Assembly: GCF_021347895.1 (NCBI RefSeq)
Contig: NC_067135.1
Coordinates: forward strand, 26,840,441 to 26,904,440
From: Acanthochromis polyacanthus
Taxonomy: Eukaryota; Chordata; Actinopteri; Pomacentridae
Direction of reading: 5' to 3'
Length of the DNA stretch: 64,000 bases
Shown here: positions 31,748 to 43,900 of the stretch, piece after piece
Layout: each line of letters starts with the position of its first letter
How positions within the stretch are numbered: the first letter of the stretch is position 1
The notes under the pieces: model-generated
The model's database searches: none
What the model was told of the DNA's origin: nothing
The model's input: only the letters and a program-made list of their open reading frames with translations
Position numbers and translations under genes: made by a program

Positions 31748-32445
31748 GACAGCAGAGCTGTAGTGTTAGGGTGCAGGGGGTTTTGAACCCAGAATGCAGG
31801 CACAACAGGCAGACAGATTCTCAAAACTGGTTCTTTTAATAATAAACACAAAACAGGGGCAAACCAAACTTTATGCCGAAAATGGCAAATCTAACAAGAA
31901 CTAAACAGAGTATTAACAGAACAAAGGAGTGTCAACTAAAACAGGCCACTACATGGGCAAAGAGTTCAACTAACACAAAACGGCTCGACTCACAATCCAA
32001 GAATCTGTACGGGGAAGGAGGCAGACAGTCCAGAGAGCCGACAGATAGTGACGGCAGGTGATCAGCTGCGGGGCGTGCAGCTTAGAGCACAGGGCTGCTG
32101 GAGAGCAACGGGGATCGGCAGTGGGGTTGAGGCCAGAGGACAGAGGGGTGGGAGAGGCTTCAGGAACAAAGCAGGCAGTGAGAATTCCAGAGCTGGGGCC
32201 GGGTAGGACAGAGCAGGCAGGGAGATCCAGAGCTGGGGGGGAACCGGAACAGAGTGGCTTGGTGGAGTGCCAGCAATAGCAGGGATGAAAGCAGAAACAA
32301 CTGTGACAGCAGTAACCCAGACAATGGCCCAGCACCGAGTGGTAGGGTGAGCCAGGCTTTAAGAGCTGCTGATTGCTGATGAGCAGCGGCTGTGCTCCTC
32401 AGCAGCCGCTGCTAATCAGCTGGAGCTGTCGGCTGGCCATGACAT
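31748..32445. repeat. GC-rich TGTTATGG-type repeat, copy 2
   Basis: Begins GTGTTAGGGTGCAGGGGG with GAACCCAGAATGCAGGCACA, then TTTTAATAATAAACACAAAA, a G-rich body, CAGGCTTTAAGAGCTGCTGA, and a hairpin (GCTGATGAGCAGCGGCTG against CAGCAGCCGCTGCTAATCAG) before GGCCATGACA. Same family as 17966 and 45541; function and class unknown. Confidence 0.5.
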
Positions 32446-33174
32446 GAAGGTGGTCATGGACATTGTTGTAAAGCTCTGGTAGGACACTGTCTGGATAGGA
32501 TGTTCTGAGGCTTCACAAGCTTGAGAACACAGAGGAAACCTGTATTCTCAACATGCATGTCAGAAAATGTGTTGTAGATCAGCTGCAGTACCTGGTTCCA
32601 CTCCAACTATGGGTAGTTTAAGTTTTCAAGTCAAGGCTGCTGTGAGGGTTTAGCTAGCAAATGGCACCATGACAAAGACTTATGGGAAGCTGAATGATGT
32701 CCAGCTGAGACAAACCAGGATTAATGAGAACAGAGTTCATTCATTTAACATGATGGGATACCTAAAAGATTGCATCTGGTGAACTTCCAGTGTTGGGAGT
32801 AAAGGTCAGGGCAGTGGATGGACTTTACAAATCTTCAAGGTTTTTTTTTTTTTTTTTACAGAATTTTTAAAATTTTGTTCGGAACAAAAAAATGTCATTT
32901 CTGCATTATCGTACTATATTGATCAACAGTTCAATGTGGCAGCAAATCAACCAAGCTCAATCTACATAAAACTAAATTTCAGACACTTTGTCCGTTAATC
33001 GTTTATTTCAGAACAACATGGTTTTGTGTTTGGTGGTGACTCTGTGATGCTTCTTCAATGGATCAGAAAGCTTGCAGCTTAGAGAGATGTCATGACAAGA
33101 TTCAATCTGCTCCCAGCTGTTCCTCGTCATCTTCCACCAACTGAACAGAGTAGATGCAGAGGTGTGCTGCAGAC
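32446..33174. other. Unassigned DNA up to the assembly gap
   Basis: No exon with splice sites or known repeat was recognised. A poly(T) run lies near 32840. A minus-strand open frame next to the gap cannot be judged because it runs into N. Confidence 0.4.
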
Positions 33175-33274
33175 NNNNNNNNNNNNNNNNNNNNNNNNNN
33201 NNNNNNNNNNNNNNNNNNNNNNNNNNNNNNNNNNNNNNNNNNNNNNNNNNNNNNNNNNNNNNNNNNNNNNNNNN
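33175..33274. other. Assembly gap (100 N)
   Basis: Exactly 100 undetermined bases, the usual placeholder for a gap of unknown size. Sequence character changes sharply across it, from AT-rich unique-looking DNA to very GC-rich DNA. Confidence 0.99.
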
Positions 33275-33740
33275 CCCGCCGCGGGCACCGGGAGACGGCC
33301 GAGACGCATGCGCGACCCAGCAGAGACCCGGGGGGCAGCAGCTGATCCAGACGGCCGCCAGGCCACCGCGAGCGCCGGGAACCACGGGAGGCCGACGACA
33401 CCACACAAAGCGGCCACCCCCACGAAGAAAACACGACAGGCGGCCCAGCCCGACCGGGCGCCCGACCCAGACGGCCGCCAGGCCACCACCCGCGACGTTT
33501 TTAGTCGCAAATGGCGACCCGGCGACTGCCCAAACCAAGCGCCTGACCGAGCCGAACCACCCACCACGCTCCCCCACGGAAGCAGCCACCCCGCAGGACG
33601 CCACCGACAACCCCCCACGAACCCCGGCGCCCGCGGCCACCCGGCGACCGCCCAAACCGGGCACCGCCCGGGAAGCAAGGCCAACCACGTCGAGCCACAG
33701 GGGACAGCACCTAGAAAGTTAGCTAAGCATGCAGCGACAC
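33275..33740. repeat. GC-rich, CpG-rich block beside the gap
   Basis: Plus strand is C/A-skewed with recurrent words (CAGACGGCCGCCAGGCCACC appears twice, near 33350 and 33468). Long open frames on both strands come from the lack of T/A stops, not from coding. It may be part of the untranslated end of the L1 element, or collapsed tandem repeat; this is not resolved. Confidence 0.6.
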
Positions 33741-36700
33741 CAAGCTAGCCATTCATGCATATAGACAGAGGATCCTGAGGAGTTGTTGACTGTAAGTTGT
33801 CGTCGATACGGCCCGCTTGGTCCTGCTGACAACGACTGGGTTCCTAACTGAAGACAATCATTAGTTACACAATGCCAACATACATAAGCAGCAACATATA
33901 TTGGGGTGATGTGGTGGCTCTCGCTAACAGGTAGAGTCAGGTTACCAGGTTTAAGTTAAGGGAGTTAACATACGGTGACCATGTTTGTATAAAATTTAAC
34001 AACTGATTTTTACTTGAAGCAGAGATTTTCTCCATTGAAATGTGATTTATTAGAAGATTCAACCAGAGGTTGATGTTCAGAGATTGCTTATTTTTCCAGT
34101 TAACAAGGATTGTTTTTTTGGCGATGGCGAGGGCTACAAGTAAGGATTGAGATTGTTTGCGTGGTAGGTCCGTTGTTGTTAAGTCGCCGAGTAAACACAG
34201 ACTTGAAGATAGAGGAATCCTGCAGTTTAAGATTGCGGAAAGTTTTTCTGAGACGTTACTCCAAAAAATTTTAACGGGGGTGCATAGCCATAGAGCATGA
34301 AAATAAGTATCAGCAGTGTTCTGGGAGCACTGGAGACAGATGTCGGAGTCGAAGAATCCCATTTTCTTCATCATGTATGGAGTAATATGTGTTCTATTGA
34401 GGATTTTGTATTGGATGAGTTGTAAGTTTGTGTGTTTTGTCATTTTAAATGCATTATCGCAAATTTGAGTCCAGAAGTCTGGTTCCGGAGATATAGATAG
34501 ATCTGACTCCCATTTAGAGATGGGTAAATGTATTGTATCTGTGCTTGAGAGTAGCTTATATATTTTAGAGAGGATTTTAGTTGTTGTCAGAGAAAGCTTT
34601 ATGATTGCTTCAGCTAATGCCGGCAGCTGGAGCGTGCCTTGAAGTGTTGGAATTCTTTTCTTAATAATATTTTTAACTTGTAGATAATGTAAAAAGTTCC
34701 CATTTTTTATTTTGTATTTTTGAAGCAAGTTTGTATATGACATGAACGTATTATCTGAAAAGAGGTGGTGGAGATGTGTGATTCCATTCTGCTCCCAAAC
34801 AGCTAAATGGAGCGGCTGATTGTTAACCTGAAAATCAGGGTTGTACCAAATGGGAGAAAACTTACAGGGCTCCAATTTGGAGTTTGTAATTTCTAATGCC
34901 TTCCACCAAGCGGTCAAGGTGGAGGAAATCATTGGGTTTTTAAAACAGTTATGTCGTTTGATGGATGTTGTAATAAATAGTATGTCTGAAAGTCTGATGC
35001 TATTGCAATCCTTCTGTTCTAATTCTAACCAACAGTTGGCATCTCCGTTAGGTTGTGTCCATCGAATGAGATATTGTAGCTGGTTAGCGAAATAATAATG
35101 CATAAAATTTGGTGCTTCTAAACTTCCTTCGGATTTACTTTTCTGAAGAGTAGATAGACTGATTTTTGCTTTTTTATTATTCCAGTAAAATTTTGTGATA
35201 GCCGAGTCCAGCGACTGGAACCAGTTGGACGTTGGTTTGAATGGAATCATTGAAAAGAAATAATTTATTTTTGGTAGGATTTTCATTTTAATAGTAGCTA
35301 TTCGTCCCATAAGAGATATAGGGAGATTGTTCCAGCGCTGTAGGTCATTGATGATGTTATCCAGTAATGGGGCAAAATTTAAGTGAGTTAATTCAGATAA
35401 TTTAGGTGAAATTTTTATTCCTAAGTATTTTAAATTGCCTGTAGAGAAAGAGTAGTGAGGGTCCTGATCAGCAGGATTCCATGAATTTTCTGTGATCGGA
35501 AGTAATGTTGATTTTGTCCAATTTATGGAATAATCTGATAACTCTGAAAATTTAGTTAAATTAAATACTTCCCTTAATGAAATAGCCGGTTCTTCTAAAT
35601 AAAGTAATATATCATCTGCGTATAAATTAATTTTGTGTTCTGTTGCCCCAGAACGGATTCCTTGGATCCTGACATCCTGGCGCACAGCTGTTGCCAACGG
35701 CTCAATGAATATCACAAATAACAAAGGAGAGAGTGGACAGCCCTGTCTGGTGCCTCTCTGTAAGGTGAAAGTCTTTGAGGCGATTCCATTAGTGGTGACA
35801 GTAGCTTTGGGAGAATCATATAGTGCTGATACCCAGTGAATAAATGACTCTCCAAAGCCAAGCTTATTTAAAACAGCAAAGAGGAAGGACCAGTTAACTT
35901 TGTCAAAGGCTTTTTCTGCATCCAACGATATAATAACTGCCTTTTTGCCCTGCCGCTGTGACATGTTAATCAAATTTAAGAGCCTTCTTACGTTGTTGGT
36001 AGAGTGTCGACCTTTAATAAAGCCGGTTTGATTATTATGAATAATTGTTGAAATTACTGTCTCTAGTCTAGATGCCAAGGCCTTTGCAATAATTTTAATG
36101 TCAGTGTTAATTAGTGATATCGGGCGATAACTTGATGGAAGGGTAGGGTCTTTATCTGGCTTTAATAAAAGTTTAATTGCTGCTGTGTTCATGTGAGGCC
36201 GTATGTGACCACTGGTTTTAATTTCTGTTACTAATCTAAAAAACAGTGGAGCCAGCATTGACCAGAAATGTTTCAAAAATTCGGCCGGGAAACCGTCCGG
36301 GCCTGGTGCCTTACCATTAGGCATACTGTCTAGAGCAGTGGTTCTCAACCCTGTTCCTCAGGACCCCATGTCCTGCGTGTTTTAGATGCTTCCCTGCTCC
36401 AATACACCTGACTCAAATGATCAGCTCGTTATCAGGCTTCTGCAGAGGCTTGATGACGAGCTGATCATTTGAGTCAGGTGTGTTGGAGCAGGGAAGCATC
36501 TAAAACACGCAGGACATGGGGTCCTGAGGAACAGGGTTGAGAACCACTGGTCTAGAGCACTGGACAGCTCATTTATGGACAGTGGAGCATCTAGGATATT
36601 TTTATGTTCAGTAGATAACTGAGGCATATTTAAACTACTGAGAAATGCCTCGATATGCTCAGGGTTGGGTTTGTTATTTTCTGAATACAGATTCCAATAA

Positions 36701-37910
36701 TAATTGTAAAAAAATATGATTAATTTCTTCTGGTGATTGCGTATACTCACCAGTTGTCCCTTTTATCGCTGTTATGAGAGATTTTTCCCGATTGCGTTGG
36801 AGGTGGTTTGCAAGAAATTTACCTGATTTGTTATTATGCTCAAAGTTGTTGTATCTCAGTTGTTGTATTATGAACTCGGTCCTTTTGGATAACATCTCAT
36901 CTAGCTGTATTTTTATATTTTGTAATTCAGTCCATATCTGATTATTTTGGTTTGTTGTATATTCATCAGTTAGTTGTTTAATTTTATCTTCCGGATCTCT
37001 TTCTAATTTTTGATCTTGTTTCTTTTTGTAAGATGAATATGAAATAATTTTACCTCTAAGTACTGCTTTCCCTGCTTCCCAGAGTAAAGATGGAGATGAG
37101 TTTGGAGAGTCATTCATTTCCAGATAGTCTGCCCACTCTCTCCTTGTGATCTTATCGAACTCTTCATCTTTTAACAGTGAGATGTTAAAACACCATGTCG
37201 GAGGTGGTTTAAAGGTGAGGTCAGTTTGTAAGGAGAGGGAGACTGGTGCATGGTCGCTGATAATAATGGGGTGTATTCTTGTAGAAATTTTTTCGACAAT
37301 AGAATTATTTGTAAGAAAAAAATCAATTCTTGAAAATGATCGATGCACCGAGGAATGGAAGGTGAATTCCTTTTTTGTTGGATTTTTTAGTCTCCAGCTG
37401 TCGCCAAGGCCAAAATCATCCATATATTTTTCTATTACTTTGGCAGATTGTGATTGCCTTGTACGTGTTGTGTTATTGGAGCGATCTACTAATGGATTTA
37501 GGACTGTGTTGAAGTCTCCTCCAATAATAACAGCTGAATTTGCTGTTAACTCAGATAGTTGAGAGAAAAATGAATGGAAAAAGGTTGGATCATCATTATT
37601 AGGGGCGTACAAATTCCCAATAGTGAATAATGTATCTGCCTTCTGAGTCAACTATTATGTCATTTAAAGTGAAGAGTAGCCTCTTATGAATAAGTATAGA
37701 GACTCCTCTTTGTCTACTGTTGTAAGAGGCAGAATAAACTTGATTGAAATTCATGCCAATAAGTAATTTTTCTTCAGATTTTTGTAAGTGGGTTTCTTGT
37801 AGGAGACAAATGTCGGCTTTTAATTTTGAAAAATGGTCTAGAATTTTTGTTCTTTTGGCCTGTGAGCGAGTGCCACACACATTCCAGGAGACCAGATTTA
37901 GTTTATGCAT
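33741..37910 (-). mobile_element. L1-type LINE (ORF2: endonuclease plus reverse transcriptase), frame-broken
   Basis: Minus strand. The AP-endonuclease begins at 37910 (LNLVSWNVCGTRSQAKR, ICLLQETHLQ), continues one frame over from about 37640 with NLYAPNNDDPTFF, IGGDFNTVLNP, RIDFFL and ISDHAPVSL, and shifts again at an A7 run near 36710. The reverse transcriptase (33937-36348, 803 codons uninterrupted) has NGKAPGPDGFPAEF, SYRPISLINTDIKI, QTGFIKGRHS, AEKAFDKVNW, GTRQGCPLSPLLF and catalytic YADD, then a C-terminal CLQCSQNTADTYFHALWLC cysteine cluster. A 214-bp hAT MITE sits in ORF2. No ORF1 was seen upstream. The 3' untranslated part is 33741-33936. Confidence 0.92.
36336..36549. mobile_element. 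Palindromic hAT-type MITE with perfect 8-bp target duplication
   Basis: 214 bases, almost a complete palindrome: CAGTGGTTCTCAACCCTGTT at the left and its complement at the right, around a short loop near 36443. It is flanked by GTCTAGAG at 36328-36335 and 36550-36557. The L1 reading frame is INELSSALD before and DSMPNGKAPG after, so the MITE inserted into L1 ORF2. Confidence 0.95.
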
Positions 37911-38318
37911 ATAAACAGTTCAAATTCAGCCTTGGATGTATATCTATGTGAGCTGCTTACTGGTATCGGCATGTTATGAAATAAAGTCAGTCAACTGATA
38001 ATGTTGGACGGATGTATAGCGGGATTTAAATCTATGATGGTTGTGGATAACAAGACTGTAAAACATGTCAAACGTGAGCACAAAAGAACAAAGAACACTG
38101 GTGCCTCAACATATACAACACACAAAAGATTTACATAGGGAGTTTGTGTGGGGGGAGAGGGGAGGTGTGAGTTTAGGTGGTTAGGGGAAGCAGAGGGAGG
38201 GGAGGTAGACAAAAAGGTGAACAGAAGGGGGTCAAACATAAAACAGTGAGTCAGTATTCTAAGTAGCCATAGTGAGATTAAATATATATACACACATACA
38301 TACCTACATGTATATATA
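37911..38318. other. Spacer upstream of the L1, no gene seen
   Basis: Low-complexity AT and purine-rich sequence, ending in alternating TATATACA words. It could include the L1 5' region, but no ORF1 motif is visible. Confidence 0.4.
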
Positions 38319-39706
38319 CAGTGCCTTGTGAAAGTATTCGGCCCCCTTGAACTTTTCCAGCTTTCGCCACATTTCAGGCTTCAAACATAAAGATATAAAA
38401 TTTTAATTTTTTGTCAAGAATCAACAACAATTGGGACACAATCGTGAAGTGGAATGAAATTTATTGGATATTTTAAACTTTTTTAACAAATTAAAAAACT
38501 GAAAAGTGGGGCGTGCAATATTATTCAGCCCCCTTGCATTAATACTTTGTAGCGCCACCTTTTGCTGCAATTACAGCTGCAAGTCGCTTGGGGTATGTCT
38601 CTATCAGTTTTGCACATGGAGAGACTGAAATTCTTGCCCATTCTTCCTTGCAAAACAGCTCGAGCTCAGTGAGGTTGGATGGAGAGCGTTTGTGAACAGC
38701 AGTCTTCAGCTCTGCCCACAGATTCTTGATTGGATTCAGGTCTGGACTTTGACTTGGCCATTCTACACCTGGATACGTTTATTTGTGAACCATTCCATTG
38801 TAGATTTGGCTTTATGTTTTGGATCATTGTCCTGTTGGAAGATAAATCTCCGTCCCAGTCTCAGGTCTTTTGCAGACTCCAACAGGTTTTCTTCCAGAAT
38901 GCTCCTGTATTTGGCTCCATTCATCTTACCATCAATTTGAACCATCTTCCCTGTCCCTGCTGAAGAAAAGCAGGCCCAAACCATGAGGCTGCCACCACCA
39001 TGTTTGACAGTGGGGATGGTGTGTTCAGGGTGATGAGCTGTGTTGCTTTTACGCCAAACATATCGTTTTGCATTGTGGCCAAAAATTTCGATTTTGGTTT
39101 CATCTGACCAGAGCACCTTCTTCCACATGTTTGGTGTGTCTTCCAGGTGGCTTGTGGCAAACTTCAAACGAGACTTTTTATGGATATCTTTGAGAAATGG
39201 CTTTCTTCTTGCCACTCTTCCATAAAGGCCATATTTGTGCAGTGTACGACTGATTGTTGTCCTATGGACAGACTCTCCCACCTCAGCTGTAGATCTCTGC
39301 AGTTCATCCAGAGTGATCATGGGCCTCTTGGCTGCATCTCTGATCAGTCTTCTCCTTGTTGGAGGTGAAAGTTTAGAGGGATGGCCGGGTCTTGGTAGAT
39401 TTGCAGTGGTCTGATACTCCTTCTATTTCAATATGATTGCTTGCACAGTGCTCCTTGAGATGTTTAAAGCTTGGGAAATCTTTTTGTATCCAAATCCGGC
39501 TTTAAACTTCTCCACAACAGTATCTAGCAGATATCTCAACTCTTTTGACTTCCATCTTGATACAACTTCACTAGAGAAAAAAATTTGTATTAAGGACACC
39601 TGCCTATAAGGTAGAACTTTCAGTTTATTTAATGGAATTTTTCGCTCCGACATGTAAACGTCTCTAAAGATCATGAAACCGTGTAACAGAACTTTTGCAA
39701 AGCCCG
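38319..39706 (-). mobile_element. Tc1-like transposon (GTGCCTTG family), decayed
   Basis: Left end AGTGCCTTGTGAAAGTATTC is the usual Tc1-type terminus of this family; the right end is degraded (ACAGAACTTTTGCAAAGCCC). The minus strand encodes HTH pieces (VVEKFKAGFGYKKISQALNI) and 38763-39320 with FLKDIHKKSRLKFA, VLWSDETKIEIFG (first D), TVKHGGGSLMVWA and FQQDNDPKHKA (second D). A stop and frame breaks then interrupt the part holding the catalytic E (SQSPDLNP-like near 38750). Inactive. Confidence 0.9.
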
Positions 39707-39713
39707 GTATATA

Positions 39714-39808
<95 letters not shown>
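39707..39808. repeat. (TA)n(CA)n compound microsatellite
   Basis: About 45 bases of alternating TA followed by about 48 bases of alternating CA. Confidence 0.97.
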
Positions 39809-39809
<1 letters not shown>

Positions 39810-39989
39810 ATATACATTATTTTATAATAAATAAACAAAGCTCTTTCATTTCACCAGAACAGCCAGGGAGTGGTATTGGGGTCCCGGTACAGTTGGCCGT
39901 CGATATAAAGTTTATCAACAACCAAAGTAGACCGTTTACCCTTCTGTCTGCTCTGTTTCAGTATGGGAAACAATACCTTCCGCCGCTCG

Positions 39990-40226
39990 TTGATCTCTCT
40001 CTACTTCTTCTGTCCCTCCCAACCCGCCAGCCAGCAGCAGATGGGTCCCTCCTCATAAAGAGGTGGTTAAAGTTTTTTTTTCCCTGTTAAAAGGGTGTTT
40101 TTCTTGCCACTGTCGCCTTAGGGCTTGCTCTGGGGTACAGGCATATGGGTTCTGTAAGGCATCTTGGGACAATTTGACCTGTAATTGGTGCGATATAAAT
40201 AAAATTGAACTGAACAGAATTGAAGG
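39990..40226 (+). mobile_element. LINE-2 3' end fragment
   Basis: AAAGGGTGTTTTTCTTGCCA, CACTGTCGCC, then GGTGCGATATAAATAAAATT and a short GAACT/GAATT tail follow the pattern of fish L2 3' untranslated regions. Confidence 0.7.
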
Positions 40227-40227
40227 T

Positions 40228-40583
40228 GGGCTGCATAGTGCGTAGTGGTTAGCACTTTCGCCTTGCAGCAAGAAGATCCCGGTTCGAATCCCGGGGTGGG
40301 CCTGGGATCTTTCTGCATAGAGTTTGTATGTTCTCCCTGAGCATGCGTGGGTTTTCTCCGGGCACTCCGGCTTCCTCCCACAGTCCAAAAATATGCTGAG
40401 GTTAATTGATTACTCTAAATGGTCCGTAGGTGTGATTGTGTGTCTGTATATGTAGCCCTGTGACAGACTGGTGACCTGTCCAGGGTGTCCCCTTCCTTCA
40501 CCCGAGTCAGCTGGGATAGACTCCAGCATCCCCCGTGACCCTAGTGAGGATAAAACTGTGTATAGAGGATGGATGGATGGATG
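40228..40583 (+). mobile_element. tRNA-headed SINE, second copy
   Basis: GGGCTGCATAGTGCGTAGTG with GTGGTTAGCAC (A box region) and CCGGTTCGAATCCCGG (near-perfect B box), the same body as the copy at 29742, and a (GGAT)n tail. Confidence 0.9.
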
Positions 40584-40924
40584 AATTGAAGCTTCATACA
40601 TCTGCAAATAGAAAGGAATACAGTTTAACATCAAGTAGAAAAAAAAAACAGAAACAAACATAAAGACAAAAACCAAAACAGTTCCTTGTTTATCCTTCTT
40701 TAGTACATAGTACAAAGTAAATCTTCACTTCAATCATGATTCCTTCATGTGATTTACTGTTTTATCTTCATTTCAGTGACTTTAATATTTTCATTTCATG
40801 GATGTTGTTGAACTCTGACTGAGATCATCTTAGCTGATACAACAAACCATGTTGTAGAAAATAAGTGGTGGAAATGTTGATGAAACATCCCAGAATACTG
40901 ACTTGATGACAACAGTTTTCTCCT

Positions 40925-43900
40925 TTAACATGTTCCCTCATATACTGTAGTTCACACAGAGCAGCACACAAGTTTAACACACAACATTTACTTACGTGTT
41001 TCAGCACTGTTTGACCTACTTGCGTTGTTTTCTTGTTGATCTGAGAAATGTTCAGAAAACATCATCACAAACAAGAAACAAGAAATGAATTTCAAAGTGA
41101 AGGAAGAACATCTTCTTACTGTTTTTCTTTTTCCAGAACAGAAACAGACCGACTGCTGCTGCTACAACCAAAACAGCTCCAACCACTAAACCTATGATTC
41201 CTCCAACAATGATTGAACTCCCTGAAATATAAAAAGATTCAGTTAATTTTCTGTCTCTGGAAGCTTCATGATGGAGTTTTGTGATCTTTGATGTTTGCAG
41301 GTCAAACACATCTTCCAGATAATCACAGGAACTTTTGCTGTTTTACCTCCACTGATCTTCACAGAGGTGTCACTTATCAGCGTCTCCTCAGCATTACTGA
41401 GTTGACAGGTGTAGATTCCCTCCTGCTCTGAAGATAAGTCCTGCAGTGTGATGTCTCCTGACTCTGACACATCCTTCACCTGCTGCCTCCACTCCTCTGA
41501 GACTGTGGAGCTGCCATCAGTCCTGCTCTGCTTCACCATCATCTGACTGTGGTTGAATCTCCAAAGCAGGTGAGAGAAGGAAAAGTTGGAGGCAGCGCAG
41601 GTGATGATTGTTTCACTTGTTGATCCACTGATAGGAGCTGGAATGATGGAAGAGAAAAAGACCAGAATGAAGCAAGTCAATAATGTGTGAGTGGATTGTT
41701 GAGATGAGATGTTTTCCTCACTGAGTTTCCTCCAAGCAGCTCTCCTCCTGTTTGTTGGAGTGCTGACGGTGCAGCTGTAGACCAGATGAGTACGACTGTG
41801 TGAGAGGATCAGAGAACTACTGATGCTGTAAAGCTGCTCTTCATTCTGCTGGACTGTGGTTGTGTTGTGGAGGTTGATGTTGGATGGAGGTGTGGTGGAC
41901 CAGGTGAGCTCAGGTTGAGGGTAGATCCCCTCTGAGCTGCAGGTCATCCTGTTTTCGACCTGCTGGATGTTGATTTTGTGGACTGGAGCTGGAAAAGAGG
42001 AGCATTGATGTTCATTCAACAATATATTTTAAGTTTGGAAACGGAAACGGAAATGGAAAAGTCTATAATCCAAATAATATAATGTTATTTCAATAAATCA
42101 GTACCACAGATATATTCAGAAGAGTAACAGATTAGTGTAAAACAAACATATTTCGACATGTTCATGTTTGTTTCTTATACAAAGTTGTGAACGTTTCCAC
42201 CAACTGGTTACACTGATATCTTCTGGAATGTATCTTCATTCATGCTTATGAAGGTTCCTCAAAGTGGCCAGTAAATGTTGCCTCATAGTACTTTTGGATG
42301 TTTAAAAAAAATAAAACTGTCAGATACTTTACCATCAAGAGTTTTGAAATCTGACACTGATGGCCTGCATTTTGAAGTTATGCTCCAGCATACCTGGACC
42401 TTATGGTTCTATTCATTTTCTTCCGAGTTATTGCACTCGGCAAATACTATGCTTTTAAGTTATTTTATTATGCTATAACAAAAATGGGTAAAATAAGAGT
42501 GAATTCATGCACCCCCAACTCAAATAGACACTGCAATTAAACTTTGTTTCCTAACTTTTGGGTCACCCTGTAGAAGTGGTTTGTTGTGTTTCTTTTGAAA
42601 TACCGTAAACTTTTAGGTTGATAAACAAATCTTTGTTTCTGTTGATGGTGCTGATGAAACACTTGTATCTTCCTTCATCCTGAACCTTCACTCCTGTCAG
42701 CTGCAGTGAGGCGTTTCCTCTGGAGATCTGGTCCTTGAACAGTGACGTCCTGTTTCTGTACATCTGGTGCTGATATCCAAGGTCATCTTGGTTGTTGTAG
42801 TACGAATGGACACGGAGGTTTCCTGCTGTCAACTGAATCCAGTGGATGACAACATGAGGAGCGACCTGGAAGCTGCACGGTAAGATGCATCTCTCCATGA
42901 AAACACAGGACACCTCAGTATCTGCAACATCAGGTAAAGACCCTGTTAGTGAAAGACTCAGACCTGCATCAGAAACACTCTTAGATTTAGTTGTGCAGTG
43001 TTTGTTCTGTTACTGAGAAATATTAAAACTCAACAGTGTTACATTGTGTGTTGTTATTCATTAAACCTTGCAGGATTTCATCCAAATAAAAGTTCCTCCT
43101 TGATCAGACATGAAGTAAATGCAAAAACATTGTGGTGACTCCCCCCTCGTCTTCAGGTGCTACTATCCATCCATCCATCCGTCCATCCATTTACTACCGC
43201 TTATCCGGGGCCGGGTTGTGGAGGCAGCAGGCGCAGCAGGTCGTTCCAGATATCCCTCCCCCCAGCGACGCTTTCCAGCTCTTCCTGAGGGATGGCGAGG
43301 CGTTTCCAGTCCAGACGAGATATATAATCCCTCCAGCATGTTCTGGGTCTGCCCCGGGGTCTCCTCCCAGGCGGATGTGTTCGGAAAACCTCCAGAGGAA
43401 GGCTCCCTGGAGCCATCCGAATCAGATGGCCAAACCACCTCAACTAGCTCCTTTCGACGCGAAGGAGCAGAGGCTCTACTCTGAGCTCCCTTCCTATCTC
43501 TCCTCCTCACCCTATTTCTAAGGCTGAACCCAGCCACAGTCCTACAGAGGAAGCTCATTTCAGCCGCTTGTATCCGCGATCTTGTTCTTTCGGTCACTAC
43601 CCAGAGATCATGACCATAGGTGAGGGTTGAAACGTAGATGGACTGGTAAATTGAGAGCTTTGCCTTACGACTCAGCTCCCTCTTCACCACAACAATCAGA
43701 TACAACGCCCTCATTACTGCTGACGCTGCACCAACCCGCCTGTCCATCTCTCGCTCCATTTTCCCATCACTCGTGAACAAGATCCCAAGATACTTGAACT
43801 CCTTTGCTTGGGGACGCAACTCCCCCCCAACCCAGAGGGAGCAATCCACCGGTTTCCGGCAGAGAACCATGGCCTCGGACTTGGAGGTGCTTATCCACAT

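Noticed and set aside
33008..33748. Several long open frames on both strands across the N gap
   Set aside because: They run through N and a GC-rich block poor in stop codons; no domain or splice logic supports them.
39423..39806. Open frame beginning with long CV and YI dipeptide runs
   Set aside because: The start is translation of the TA/CA microsatellite; only the distal part is a Tc1 helix-turn-helix fragment.
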